From NCBI RefSeq assembly GCF_024710845.1, contig NZ_JANJTZ010000039.1, forward strand, positions 62,001-126,000: DNA of 64,000 bases. The letters run 5' to 3'. The stretch is from Mesorhizobium sp. (GTDB taxonomy: Bacteria; Pseudomonadota; Alphaproteobacteria; Rhizobiales; Rhizobiaceae). Each line of letters opens with the position of its first letter. Positions within the stretch are counted from its first letter, which is position 1. Positions 56,890 to 64,000 of this stretch are shown piece by piece. The notes under the pieces are model-generated. The model had not been told where the DNA came from. It saw only the letters and a list, made by a program, of their open reading frames with translations, and did no database searches. The translations under genes were made by a program, and so were the position numbers.

Positions 56890-58317
56890 CTAAGCCGCCA
56901 CTGGGACGAAAATGTCGGCTGCCAGCGCCGTCGACCGGTCGAACCGCGCACCCGCAACCGCGTCGCCGATGATGGTCATCACCGGACCGGTCAGATCCTC
57001 GCGCGATTCAAGCGCGGGCAGGTCGGCGAGCGTCCCGTGGAACAGGCGTTTCGACGCGAGGCTCGCGTTCTCCACCACTGCCACAGCGGTGTCGGGTGAC
57101 AGGCCGGCTTCGATCAGTCGCGTCGCCAACTCCGCCGCGATCGAGCGGCCCATGTAGACCGCGACCGTCGCTCCCGCGATCGCCAGCTTCGCCCAGTCCG
57201 GCAGCGTGCCGCCCTTCAGGTCGTGGCCGGTGGTGAACACCATCGACGAGGCGACGCCGCGGAGCGTCAGCGGCAGTTCGAAATCGGCGGCGGCCGCGAA
57301 AGCGGCGGTGACGCCCGGCACGACCTCATAAGAGATGCTCGCATCGCGCAGCGCAGCCATCTCCTCGCCGGCACGTCCGAACACCAGCGGATCGCCGCTC
57401 TTCAACCGCACGACGCGCTTGCCGGCGCGGCCGAGTTCGACCAGCAGCTCGTTGATTTCGGCCTGGCTTTTCGAATGGCAGCCCTTGCGCTTGCCGACGC
57501 CGATGCGCTCGGCGTCGCGCCGGCCCATCGCGATCACCGCCTCAGGCACCAGCGCATCGTGCACGATGACGTCGGCTTCCATCAGCAGCCGGTGCGCGCG
57601 AAGCGTCAGAAGATCCTCGGCGCCTGGTCCGGCGCCGACCAGCGCGACATGGCCTTCGACCGCTCCGCGCCGAGCCAGAAGCTCGTCCGCCGCGGCTTGG
57701 GCCTCGTCGAAATGGCCTATCTCCATCGCCCGCGCGGGGGCGCCGGAGAAGAATTCGTTCCAGTAGGCGCGCCGTGCGGCGCCCTTCGGCAGAAGCGTCT
57801 CGACCGCCGCCCGATAGGACGCGGCGAGCGTCGCGAGCTTGCCCAGCGACGGCGACAGCATCCGGTCGATGCGCGTGCGAATCATCTGCGCCAGCACCGG
57901 GCCGGCGCCTTCCGTGCCTATGGCGATCGCCACTGGCGCACGATTGACCAGCGCCGGTGTGAAAAAGTCGCAGAGGTCCGGACGGTCGACGGCGTTGACG
58001 CAGATCCCGGCGGCGCGGGCGTCGGCCACGATGCGGGCGTCCAGCGCTTCCCCGCCAGTGGCGGCGAATGCGAGCGTCGCACCCGCGAGATGGTCGGAGT
58101 GGTAGGGTTCGCGCAGGAGCGTCGCGTCGTTCGCGGCGGCCCAGGCGGCCAACTCCTCATCGGGAATCTCGGCGACGATCGTCAGATCCGCATTCGACTG
58201 CGCCATAAGCCGCGCCTTCGACAGCGCTTCATCGCCATTGCCGACGATGACGACGCTGCGGCCCTCGACCTTCATGAAGATCGGGAACGCGTTGAGCCTG
58301 GATTCTGGTGTCGACAT
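56890..58317 (-). CDS. cysG: Siroheme synthase CysG
   Basis: CysG makes siroheme from uroporphyrinogen III. The 475-residue protein has the N-terminal precorrin-2 dehydrogenase/ferrochelatase half (FPIFMKVEGRSVVIVGNGDEALSKARL, to about residue 210). The C-terminal uroporphyrinogen methyltransferase half has GHVALVGAGPGAEDLLTLRAHRLL and VVRLKSGDPLVFGRAGEE. An earlier ATG at 58341 adds eight residues (MRRSKVAQ). I prefer 58317, which gives MSTPESRLNAFPIF. First gene of the sulfite operon, preceded by 265 bases without a gene, which should hold its promoter. Confidence 0.93.
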   Translation of the reverse strand: MSTPESRLNAFPIFMKVEGRSVVIVGNGDEALSKARLMAQSNADLTIVAEIPDEELAAWAAANDATLLREPYHSDHLAGATLAFAATGGEALDARIVADARAAGICVNAVDRPDLCDFFTPALVNRAPVAIAIGTEGAGPVLAQMIRTRIDRMLSPSLGKLATLAASYRAAVETLLPKGAARRAYWNEFFSGAPARAMEIGHFDEAQAAADELLARRGAVEGHVALVGAGPGAEDLLTLRAHRLLMEADVIVHDALVPEAVIAMGRRDAERIGVGKRKGCHSKSQAEINELLVELGRAGKRVVRLKSGDPLVFGRAGEEMAALRDASISYEVVPGVTAAFAAAADFELPLTLRGVASSMVFTTGHDLKGGTLPDWAKLAIAGATVAVYMGRSIAAELATRLIEAGLSPDTAVAVVENASLASKRLFHGTLADLPALESREDLTGPVMTIIGDAVAGARFDRSTALAADIFVPVAA

Positions 58318-58582
58318 CTGGGCAACCTTTGAGCGGCGCATTTTCCCGGATCGCGCGTCGAAATCAGAGGCATTGGCTGTTACCCCGCCGACGGGGAGGC
58401 AATCGCTTTTCTGCGCGCCGTATCGGTTGCGGAAAAATATTCCAGCTGCGGCGCCCGCCGGGACGCCGTGCTGCCCCGCTTGGCACGCAAGGTGCTGCCT
58501 GGCGGTCGATCTCGTCGACCGAAGAGGGTTTGGAAAGGCTGCCTAAATCGGCGTAGGCCTTGGGGCAATCCTAGGCGGGGGG

Positions 58583-59032
58583 TCAGCCCTTCGCCGAACC
58601 GAGTTGGCCGCGCGCCCAGGACACGATCTGCCTGGCCTGCATCGCCCCAGAGACGCGCGCCACCTCGCGGCCGTTGGCGTAGAGCAGCATCGTCGGTATG
58701 CCCCTGATGCCGAGTTGTCCCGCGACGCTGGGCTGGGCCTCGGAATTGAGCTTGATCAGGCGGATCTCCGGTTCGAGCGCTTTTGCGGCGGCTTCGAATT
58801 CCGGCGCCATCATGCGGCAGGGCCCGCACCAAGGTGCCCAGACGTCGACGAGGACGGGGACGTCGCTTTGCCGCGTCTGCTTTTCGAACATCGCCGCGTC
58901 GACATCGGCCGGCTTGCCCGCAAAGAGAGGCGTCTTGCATTTGCCGCACCGCGCGGCTTCCGCCGGCCGGTCGTCCGGAACCCGGTTGATGCCGCCGCAA
59001 TGCGGGCAGACGATCTGACGATTGCCGGACAT
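58583..59032 (-). CDS. trxC: Thioredoxin 2 (zinc-binding TrxC)
   Basis: This 149-residue thioredoxin has an N-terminal zinc ribbon (C9, C12, C29, C32 in CPHC and CGKC). It is followed by a thioredoxin domain with the active site WCGPC (C69, C72) and GIRGIPTMLLYANG. TrxC proteins are usually induced by oxidative stress. The frame is open upstream with another ATG, but MSGNRQIVCPHC at 59032 is the family start. Not coupled to the sulfite operon (265-base gap). Confidence 0.93.
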   Translation of the reverse strand: MSGNRQIVCPHCGGINRVPDDRPAEAARCGKCKTPLFAGKPADVDAAMFEKQTRQSDVPVLVDVWAPWCGPCRMMAPEFEAAAKALEPEIRLIKLNSEAQPSVAGQLGIRGIPTMLLYANGREVARVSGAMQARQIVSWARGQLGSAKG

Positions 59033-59236
59033 ATCCACTTCTCCACAAGCTTGGCGCAGATCTTCGGAGCACGATCGGCGCGCCATCGGAACATTCGTAG
59101 TTAAGTAGATGCGCAAATATGAATATCAAGGCTCTTCGCTGGCCCACAGGTTCAAGGCGTGGCCGCTGGCGATCCCTCGCGCATGGCTCCCATACGCGAA
59201 CGTGAATTGCACCCCGGCGAAATCGCAAATACACAG

Positions 59237-59256
59237 ATTTCAGAAACTACTGAAAT
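59237..59256. promoter_or_regulatory. Perfect dyad upstream of the GbsR/MarR regulator
   Basis: ATTTCAG (59237-59243) and CTGAAAT (59250-59256) are exact inverted copies around six bases. The site ends 15 bases before the regulator start, covering the probable core promoter or leader of the cyd operon. It is a good candidate for the regulator's own operator. Confidence 0.6.
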
Positions 59257-59271
59257 GAGTGGTGCCAGCGC

Positions 59272-59844
59272 ATGAACCTCTCCCCGACGATCCAGGCCTT
59301 CGTCCTGCATTTCGGCGAAATGGGCAGCCGATGGGGCATTAACCGGACGGTTGGGCAGATTTATGCGCTGCTCTATGTGTCCCGCGACCCGCTCTGCGCC
59401 GACCAGATCGTCGAGGCGTTGGAAATCTCGAGATCCAACGTCTCGATGAGCCTGCGCGAGCTGCAGGGCTGGAACCTCGTGCTGCTCAAGCATCTGCCCG
59501 GCGACCGGCGCGACTTCTTCACGACCCCCGATGACGTCTGGCAGATCCTCCGCACCCTCGCGGAAGAGCGCAAGAAGCGCGAGGTCGACCCTACCCTGTC
59601 CGTCCTGCGCGAACTGCTCATGCAGGCGCCGTCGAGCGACGAGGACCGGTTCGCGCAGACGCGGCTGGGCGAAATGCATACGCTGATCGAGCGGCTCACG
59701 ACCTGGTACGACGACGTCAAGCGGCTGGAGCCCGAAAGGCTCGTCGCGCTGCTTGCCCTCGGATCGAAGGTGACGAAGTTCCTCGACACGAAGGACAGGA
59801 TCGTCTCCCTTGGCCGCAAGCGCAAAGAGCCCGCCGCGCCATGA
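59272..59844 (+). CDS. GbsR/MarR-family transcriptional regulator of the cyd operon
   Basis: The 190-residue protein has a winged-helix N-terminal half (about residues 20-85) with VGQIYALLYVSRDPLCADQIVEALEISRSNVSMSLRELQGWNLV, of the GbsR/MarR group. A helical C-terminal region for dimerisation follows. There is no evident Cys or His cluster for metal or haem sensing. It overlaps cydD by four bases and so is translated with the cytochrome bd assembly and structural genes. A perfect dyad just upstream suggests autoregulation. The effector is unknown. Confidence 0.87.
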   Translation: MNLSPTIQAFVLHFGEMGSRWGINRTVGQIYALLYVSRDPLCADQIVEALEISRSNVSMSLRELQGWNLVLLKHLPGDRRDFFTTPDDVWQILRTLAEERKKREVDPTLSVLRELLMQAPSSDEDRFAQTRLGEMHTLIERLTTWYDDVKRLEPERLVALLALGSKVTKFLDTKDRIVSLGRKRKEPAAP

Positions 59845-61589
59845 CAGCCATCGAGCCAGCCCATTCTGGCCGCACCTCGGCTCCTGGTTCCTTCGCTCCG
59901 GCGGACGAGGCGGGCGATAGCCTCCGGGTGTCAGCTGCTTCGTATCGTTCGTCACGCCTCGGCGTGGTTCTGCAGACCGCAGCCGCGCTGATGTGGATAC
60001 CGCAGGCGGCTCTGATCGGCCTGGCGGTGGGCGGCATCGCCGCGGGCGAGCCAGCGCGCGCCGCGCTTTATCCCGCGCTGGCTGTCTTCGTTCTCGGTCT
60101 CCTGAGGGCGGCGTTGGAGCGCTCCGGCGTCAGGATCGCATTCGATTCAGCGCGCGATCGGCTGTCGCAATTGCGCGGCGAGGCAATCGCCGCGGTGGCG
60201 GGCAGGTCGCCGCTCGACATGTCCGCGGCTTCGTCCGGACACATTGCCAGCGCGCTCGCCGAGCAGGCCGAAGCCGTCCTGCCCTATCTCGCCCGTTTCC
60301 AGCCGCTGCGTGCCAAGGCAGTGGTCGTTCCGGCGGTCATCCTCGCCTGCGTGTTCGCCTTCTCGTGGGTACCCGCCCTCATTCTCCTTCTCGCCGCGCC
60401 CCTGATCCCGGTGTTCATGGCGCTGATCGGCTGGCGCGCGAAAGAGGCGAGCGAGCGGCAGCTGGCCGAGATGGGCGACATGAACGCCTTCCTGCTCGAC
60501 CGCCTGCGCGGGCTGACCACGATCCGGACCTTTGGCGCGGTTGACCGCACGGCCCGGCAATTGCGCGCCGACGCCGACAGCCTGCGGGTGCGGACGATGG
60601 CGGTGCTGCGCATCGCCTTCCTCTCGTCGGCGGTGCTGGAGCTGTTCGCCGCGCTCGGCGTGGCAATGGTCGCCGTCTATGTCGGTTTCCACTACCTCGG
60701 CCAGCTGGATTTCGGAGCCTGGGGCGGCAGGCTGTCGCTTGCCGAGGGCTTGTTCATCCTGCTTCTGGCCCCCGCTTTCTTCGAGCCGCTGCGCGACCTG
60801 TCGACGGTCTGGCACGACCGCGCGGCAGGGCAGGCCGGGCTGGCTGCGCTGGAGGCCGCCTCGGCCAGCGGGATTCCAATCGTCGGCCGTGCGGAGGACG
60901 TTGCCCCCCCGGGGGAAGGACGGCGCGCGCTTTCCGTCAAGGTCGAAGATCTCCGCTTCCGCTATCCGGTACGGGATCGACCGGTGCTGGATGGTCTCGA
61001 CCTCGACATCCGCGCGGGCGAACACGTGGCGATCATGGCGCCGAGCGGAGCAGGAAAGTCGACGCTGCTCGCGCTGATCGCCGGACTGGCGCCGGCTTCG
61101 GCGGGCTCGGTCCGCATCGGCGGCGAGCCGCTGAACGCGGCGACAGCGGCCCGGCTCCGTGCCTCGATCGCCTGGGTCGGTCAGCCGCCCCACATCTTCC
61201 CCGGCACGATCGCGGGCAACGTCTCGCTCGGCAGGCCTGGGATAAGAACCCGGGATGTCGCACGCGCATTGAAGGCCGCGCGGCTTGACGACCTCGCGTC
61301 GGCAAGGGGCGCTTCTCCCATTGGCGAGGGCGGCGTCGGGCTCTCCGGCGGCGAAGCGCTCCGCCTCGCGCTCGCTCGGGCGGCGGCCGGGCAGGGTGCC
61401 GGCCTCATCCTGGCGGACGAGCCCACCGCCCATCTCGACAGCGAAACGGCGGCCGAGGTGATCGAGGCCCTGCTCGCCGTCTCCGCCGGTCGCACGCTGA
61501 TCGTCGCGACACATGATCCGGTGCTGACGAGCCGCATGGACCGCGTGATCGATCTGTCGGCACGCCAGAGGGCGGAGGTTGCGGCATGA
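59841..61589 (+). CDS. cydD: Thiol reductant ABC exporter subunit CydD
   Basis: CydDC exports glutathione and cysteine to the periplasm and is needed for cytochrome bd assembly. The 582-residue half-transporter has about six transmembrane helices (residues about 30-300) and an ATPase domain with Walker A APSGAGKST, signature LSGGEALRLALARA and Walker B ILADEPTAH. N-terminal residues 1-30 are low-complexity. It overlaps the upstream regulator and cydC by four bases each. Confidence 0.93.
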   Translation: MTAIEPAHSGRTSAPGSFAPADEAGDSLRVSAASYRSSRLGVVLQTAAALMWIPQAALIGLAVGGIAAGEPARAALYPALAVFVLGLLRAALERSGVRIAFDSARDRLSQLRGEAIAAVAGRSPLDMSAASSGHIASALAEQAEAVLPYLARFQPLRAKAVVVPAVILACVFAFSWVPALILLLAAPLIPVFMALIGWRAKEASERQLAEMGDMNAFLLDRLRGLTTIRTFGAVDRTARQLRADADSLRVRTMAVLRIAFLSSAVLELFAALGVAMVAVYVGFHYLGQLDFGAWGGRLSLAEGLFILLLAPAFFEPLRDLSTVWHDRAAGQAGLAALEAASASGIPIVGRAEDVAPPGEGRRALSVKVEDLRFRYPVRDRPVLDGLDLDIRAGEHVAIMAPSGAGKSTLLALIAGLAPASAGSVRIGGEPLNAATAARLRASIAWVGQPPHIFPGTIAGNVSLGRPGIRTRDVARALKAARLDDLASARGASPIGEGGVGLSGGEALRLALARAAAGQGAGLILADEPTAHLDSETAAEVIEALLAVSAGRTLIVATHDPVLTSRMDRVIDLSARQRAEVAA

Positions 61590-63277
61590 GCCGGTTCCGT
61601 CATCTGGGCCCCGTCCTTGCGCTCTACCGGACCGGCGACCGACGCATGTTCCTGGCCGGCCTGGTGATGGCGCTGACGACCGCGCTCGCGGGCGCGGCAC
61701 TTCTCGGCCTCTCCGGATGGTTCATCACCGCGTCGTCGATCGCCGGAGCTACGGTTGCGACGGCGCTTGCCTTCGACGTGTTCATGCCCTCCGCCGGGAT
61801 CCGCCTGTTGGCGCTGGGCCGCACCGCCTCGCGCTACGGCGAGCGCCTGACGACTCACGACGCCACGCTGGAAGTCCTTGCGGCGCTGCGCGAGCGGCTG
61901 TTCCGCGGCTTGGCCTTGCCCGGCGCGGCGCGGACGCTCGCCATGCGCCCCTCTCGGTCCCTGTTCCGCCTGACGCTCGACATCGACGCGCTCGATACGC
62001 TCTATCTCAGGGTTATCGTGCCTGCCTTCGCTGCTGTCGGCACGGCGCTCGCGGTGTCGGTTGCTCTCGGCTTCATTCATCCCCTCCTCGGTATCGGCAC
62101 CGGCAGTCTCCTGCTGGCCGCTGGGCTGGGCATTCCGCTTCTCGCATCCCGGCGCGCGGAGGCATTCGCGCGGCGCCGGGCCCATGCGCTGGAAGCACTG
62201 CGCTCGCGTGCGATCGACCTGGCGAAGGGGCAGACCGACCTGCTGATGGCAGGTCGCGCCGGCGCTCAGGTCAGCGCTGTGACAGCCGCGGACAAGCGCC
62301 TCGCCGAAGCGGATCGCGCTTTGAACCGGATCGAGACCGATGCAGGCTTCGCCTTCGGCGTGGCGAGCGCAGGCCTGCTGGCAGGAATTCTCCTCGTCGC
62401 GGCCGTTCTCGCCGAACGCGGCACGATCGGTGCGCCGGCAGCGGCCTTCGCCGTCCTGCTCGCCATGGCGAGCCTCGAACCCTTCGCGCCACTCCGGCGC
62501 GGCGCGGTGGAACTCGGCCGGACGCTTCTGGCCGCGCGGCGGCTCGCGCCACGACTGGGTGGAGAGACCGTCGAAATCGCGCCGCAAGAACCCGCGCGGG
62601 CCGCTGTCGCGATCCGTTTGAGCGACGTCTCCGCGGCCTATGACGGTCGGACTCGTCGGGCCTTGTCAGAGGTTTCGCTTGTCGTCCGCCACGGCGAGCG
62701 CGTCGCCGTCATCGGTCAGAGCGGGGCGGGCAAGTCGACGCTGCTATTGCTCCTCGCCGGTGAGTTGCCTGCTGCCGGCGGCGTGATCGAGACGCTGCCA
62801 GCCACGCTCTTGACGCAGCGCTCGGAGCTCTTCGCCGACACACTGCGCGGCAACCTCGCGCTGGCGCAGCCGGATGCGTCCGACGCCGACATGTTCGCGG
62901 CGCTCCGCGCGGCGGGTCTCGACGACTTCGTCAGACGTTTACCGCACCAGCTCGACAGCCGGCTCGGAGAAGCTGGCGCCGGCCTGTCCGGCGGCCAGGC
63001 AAGACGCCTGGCGCTGGCCCGCGTGCTGTTGCGCGATGCGCCGGTGTGGCTGATGGACGAGCCGACCGAGGGTCTCGACGGCCAGACCGCGCGCGACGTC
63101 ATGGCGCGAATCGCCGCCGGATCGGAAGGCCGCTCGCTCGTGATCGCGACCCACATCCGCCGGGAGGCTGAACTCGCTGACCGGCTCATCCTTCTTAGCG
63201 GCGGCCGCATCGTCGCCGACGTGGCGCGCGGAAGCGCCGAGTATGAAGAAATGATCAGCCGGCTAAGGCCGGATTGA
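61586..63277 (+). CDS. cydC: Thiol reductant ABC exporter subunit CydC
   Basis: The 563-residue partner of CydD has six helices (about residues 20-300) with the family segment LSGWFITASSIAGA. Its ATPase domain has Walker A GQSGAGKST, signature LSGGQARRLALARVLL and Walker B VWLMDEPTEGLD. Followed by cydA after 73 bases, matching the cydDCAB order of many alphaproteobacteria. Confidence 0.93.
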   Translation: MSRFRHLGPVLALYRTGDRRMFLAGLVMALTTALAGAALLGLSGWFITASSIAGATVATALAFDVFMPSAGIRLLALGRTASRYGERLTTHDATLEVLAALRERLFRGLALPGAARTLAMRPSRSLFRLTLDIDALDTLYLRVIVPAFAAVGTALAVSVALGFIHPLLGIGTGSLLLAAGLGIPLLASRRAEAFARRRAHALEALRSRAIDLAKGQTDLLMAGRAGAQVSAVTAADKRLAEADRALNRIETDAGFAFGVASAGLLAGILLVAAVLAERGTIGAPAAAFAVLLAMASLEPFAPLRRGAVELGRTLLAARRLAPRLGGETVEIAPQEPARAAVAIRLSDVSAAYDGRTRRALSEVSLVVRHGERVAVIGQSGAGKSTLLLLLAGELPAAGGVIETLPATLLTQRSELFADTLRGNLALAQPDASDADMFAALRAAGLDDFVRRLPHQLDSRLGEAGAGLSGGQARRLALARVLLRDAPVWLMDEPTEGLDGQTARDVMARIAAGSEGRSLVIATHIRREAELADRLILLSGGRIVADVARGSAEYEEMISRLRPD

Positions 63278-63350
63278 GAGGAACAGCAGGAGCCCGGAAG
63301 CCCGACAGGACGACCGGTCAAGCACAGGAGGCCGCTGAGCGGAAACAGCC

Positions 63351-64000
63351 ATGGAACTCGACATCGTAGATCTATCGCGGCTGCAATTTGCCATCACCGC
63401 GCTTTACCACTTCCTCTTCGTCCCGCTGACGCTCGGACTGTCGATCCTGCTCGCCATCATGGAGACGGTCTATGTGATGACCGGCCGGGTGATCTGGCGG
63501 GAAATGACCAAATTCTGGGGCACGCTGTTCGGCATCAACTTTGCGCTGGGCGTAGCGACCGGCATCGTCATGGAGTTCCAGTTCGGCATGAACTGGAGCT
63601 ATTACAGCCACTATGTCGGCGACATCTTCGGCGCGCCGCTGGCGATCGAAGGCCTCATGGCCTTCTTCCTCGAGGCGACGTTCGTCGGCCTGTTCTTCTT
63701 CGGCTGGGACAAGCTGTCGAAGCTCGGCCATCTCGCCGCAACCTGGGCCGTTGCCATCGGCTCGAATTTCTCGGCCCTGTGGATCCTGATCGCCAACGGC
63801 TGGATGCAGAATCCGGTCGGCTCGGCATTCAACCCGCAGACGATGCGCATGGAGGTCGATGATTTCTACGCCGTCCTGTTCAACCCGGTTGCCCAGGCCA
63901 AGTTCGTGCACACCGTGTCGGCGGGCTACGTTACAGCCGCGATCTTCGTGCTCGGCGTATCGGCCTGGTACCTGCTCAAGGGCAGGAGCATCGAACTCGC
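63351..64000 (+). CDS. cydA: Cytochrome bd ubiquinol oxidase subunit I, 5' part (window end)
   Basis: The first 216 codons are present; the gene runs off the right edge. The protein begins [23 protein letters not shown] with the haem b595 His near residue 20 ([16 protein letters not shown]) and continues through [21 protein letters not shown] and [24 protein letters not shown]. This is the normal CydA N-terminus. The later haem ligands and Q-loop are outside the window. The ATG at 63351 follows GCTGAGCGGAAACAGCC. The subtype (CydA or cyanide-insensitive CioA) cannot be settled from this part. Confidence 0.92.
   Translation, partial: MELDIVDLSRLQFAITALYHFLFVPLTLGLSILLAIMETVYVMTGRVIWREMTKFWGTLFGINFALGVATGIVMEFQFGMNWSYYSHYVGDIFGAPLAIEGLMAFFLEATFVGLFFFGWDKLSKLGHLAATWAVAIGSNFSALWILIANGWMQNPVGSAFNPQTMRMEVDDFYAVLFNPVAQAKFVHTVSAGYVTAAIFVLGVSAWYLLKGRSIEL

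Overview
The window is a gene-dense, GC-rich chromosomal segment of an alphaproteobacterium of the order Hyphomicrobiales (Rhizobiales). The best fit is the Mesorhizobium/Phyllobacteriaceae group. The evidence is gene content and order: ppsR-maf-aroE-coaE-dnaQ | secB, an hslV-acetyltransferase-hslU cluster, a rhizobial his operon, pckA next to chvI-chvG-hprK-manX-ptsH, ahcY-divL-tsaE/amgK-murU-addBA-trxA, folC-accD-trpA-trpB-trpF, sitABCD divergent from mur, and a cysG-DUF2849-cysI-cysH-DUF934 operon. The left edge probably lies beside the replication origin, because ppsR is the usual neighbour of hemE/oriC in this group and a near-consensus DnaA box sits just upstream of it. No rRNA, tRNA, CRISPR array, insertion sequence or prophage was recognised. 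Almost all genes are chromosomal core genes.

Layout. 0-4 kb: ppsR, maf, aroE, coaE and dnaQ on the plus strand meet secB and fxsA on the minus strand. 5-8 kb: a Tim44-like protein, MltA, an Smr protein and an Xre regulator. 7.7-11.2 kb (minus): DUF1402, hslU, a GNAT acetyltransferase and hslV. 11.4-18.1 kb (plus): hisB-DUF2628-hisH-DUF1330-hisA-Uma2-hisF-hisE-coaA, then a GT87-type membrane protein. 18-22 kb (minus): alkB, kbp, arfB, a nitroreductase and pckA. 22.5-27.9 kb (plus): chvI, chvG, hprK, manX, ptsH and, behind a structured leader, ahcY. 28-40 kb (plus): divL, tsaE-amgK, murU, addB, addA and trxA. 40-47 kb (minus): folC, accD, trpA, a toxin-antitoxin pair, trpB, trpF and a YgjP-type metallopeptidase. 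47-51 kb: sitDCBA (minus) divergent from mur (plus). 51-59 kb (minus): a GMC oxidoreductase, a DJ-1/PfpI protein, the sulfite-reduction operon and trxC. 59-64 kb (plus): a GbsR/MarR regulator, cydD, cydC and the start of cydA, cut by the window end.

How the genes work together. ChvG/ChvI, HprK/ManX/HPr and PckA sit together, which suggests a node linking envelope or acid sensing, carbon-source signalling and gluconeogenesis. SitABCD imports Mn2+ under the adjacent Mur repressor, and a clear Mur-type palindrome lies between them. CysG makes siroheme for CysI, and CysH (4Fe-4S, APS-reductase type) supplies its sulfite. CydDC prepares the periplasm for the bd oxidase that starts at the right edge.

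Most interesting items: (1) a leader upstream of ahcY with the stem and pseudoknot order of an S-adenosylhomocysteine riboswitch; (2) a RelE/ParE-RHH toxin-antitoxin pair between trpB and trpA, with the toxin stop overlapping the trpA start; (3) a Uma2-family PD-(D/E)XK protein between hisA and hisF; (4) an acetyltransferase between hslV and hslU; (5) a TsaE-AmgK fusion next to MurU. None of these is proven to be a new system. The riboswitch candidate and the trp-embedded toxin-antitoxin pair are the ones most worth testing.
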